From an uncultured Gammaproteobacteria bacterium (GTDB lineage Bacteria; Pseudomonadota; Gammaproteobacteria; Pseudomonadales; Azotimanducaceae_A), in the NCBI GenBank assembly GCA_913041025.1, contig CAJWGQ010000064.1:1-13972 (forward strand): a stretch of DNA of 13,972 nt. The letters are read 5' to 3'. The first letter of the stretch is position 1. Every line of letters starts with the position of its first letter. Position numbers and translations under genes: made by a program. This document shows, piece by piece, positions 13,469 through 13,972 of the stretch. The notes under the pieces were generated by a model that was given only the letters and a program-made list of their open reading frames with translations, searched no databases and was not told the origin of the DNA.

Positions 13469-13972
13469 ATGAATGTCATCCGTCTTTCCGATGTAGAGGT
13501 CGCCTTTGGCGATCGTAAAATTTTAGATACTCAATCTCTGGCCATAAACAGCGGGGAGCGTGTTGTTCTGATTGGAAGAAACGGAGCTGGCAAGTCCACC
13601 TTGCTTAAAGTGATATCGGGTGAGGTCGCGCTGGACGATGGAATTCGATGGGTTAAGGACGAGGCGAGGGTCGCCTATCTGGACCAAACTGTCCCTCCCG
13701 CGTTGGACCAGTCAATTTACGAGGTGGTCTTGTCTGGGTTGGGAGATATTGGAGATTGTTTATCTCGTTACGAATTGCTGGCAAACGACTCTGATCTGAC
13801 AAGCAAAAAAAATCTCGATGAATTTTCTAGGTTGACTCAACAACTCGATCTACTTGAGGGCTGGGACCTGAAGCATCGGGTGGACAAGATGCTGACCGAC
13901 CTCAATCTGGATGGTCGTCAAGACATGAACAGCAGCTCTGGCGGGATGCGGCGCCGAGCGATGCTGGCAAAG
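13469..13972 (+). CDS. uup: ABC-F ATPase of the Uup type, first 168 residues (cut by window edge)
   Basis: Cytosolic ABC-F protein without membrane domains; Uup acts at the ribosome and is linked to transposon precise-excision and replication-intermediate phenotypes in E. coli. The frame is open from ATG 13469 to the right edge. The N-terminal nucleotide-binding domain has Walker A GRNGAGKST (about 34-42), the Uup-like GEVALDDG following it, Q-loop YLDQ, the region LSRYELL with QQLDLLEGWDL, and the ABC signature SSSGGMRRRAMLAK, where RRR after SGG is typical of Uup. Walker B, the linker and the second ATPase domain (full length about 620-640) are outside. The Shine-Dalgarno is weak. EttA or another ABC-F paralogue is less likely because of the short N-terminus and these motifs. 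Confidence 0.9.
   Translation, partial: MNVIRLSDVEVAFGDRKILDTQSLAINSGERVVLIGRNGAGKSTLLKVISGEVALDDGIRWVKDEARVAYLDQTVPPALDQSIYEVVLSGLGDIGDCLSRYELLANDSDLTSKKNLDEFSRLTQQLDLLEGWDLKHRVDKMLTDLNLDGRQDMNSSSGGMRRRAMLAK

Noticed and set aside
1..13972. Mobile element, CRISPR array, toxin-antitoxin, phage-defence system or tRNA/rRNA
   Set aside because: No transposase or integrase, no regular repeat-spacer pattern, no cloverleaf or rRNA-like segment seen by eye. The NYN protein alone, without a partner, is not evidence of a defence system.

Overview
The window looks like chromosomal DNA of a Gram-negative bacterium, most likely a marine-type gammaproteobacterium. The support is a TonB-dependent outer-membrane receptor with a typical TonB box, a periplasmic PQQ-type dehydrogenase, a Uup-type ABC-F ATPase, purine-rich Shine-Dalgarno sites, and repeated PhyH, SDR and hot-dog enzymes. 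The lineage is an inference from protein style; no 16S or other marker gene is present. Base composition is roughly balanced by eye (not computed). I see no insertion sequence, integrase, CRISPR array, tRNA or rRNA.

Left part (1-6400). A PQQ quinoprotein alcohol dehydrogenase on the minus strand is cut by the left edge. It is divergent, across about 425 bp, from a TonB-dependent receptor (1401-3731). A strong hairpin follows the receptor. Then come a GPH-type cation symporter (4003-5463) and a classical short-chain dehydrogenase (5590-6354) with a near-perfect Shine-Dalgarno. This order suggests extracellular or periplasmic capture, outer- and inner-membrane uptake, and oxidation of a small organic molecule.

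Middle part (6400-11200). Most genes here are on the minus strand: a small exported two-cysteine protein, an unrecognised 162-aa protein, a PhyH-family Fe(II)/2-oxoglutarate dioxygenase, a MaoC-like double hot-dog protein, and a second, divergent PhyH dioxygenase. A small predicted alpha/beta-barrel protein on the plus strand (9135-9404) is inserted among them. Most gaps are 100-400 bp, so these look like separate transcription units in a functional neighbourhood rather than one operon.

Right part (11200-13972). An SDR resembling the dehydrogenase domain of peroxisomal multifunctional enzyme type 2 (HSD17B4) lies on the minus strand. It is divergent from a NYN-domain putative nuclease, followed by the start of uup, cut by the right edge. 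The NYN and uup genes look like housekeeping DNA flanking the accessory region.

The most interesting reading is that separate genes here resemble modules of peroxisome-like acyl-CoA chemistry: an MFE-2-like hydroxyacyl-CoA dehydrogenase, a hydratase-2-like hot-dog protein whose Asp/His active-site pair looks degenerate, and two phytanoyl-CoA-hydroxylase-like enzymes. They sit next to an uptake and periplasmic oxidation module. The substrate cannot be read from the sequence; a branched lipid, terpenoid or steroid-like compound is a hypothesis only.
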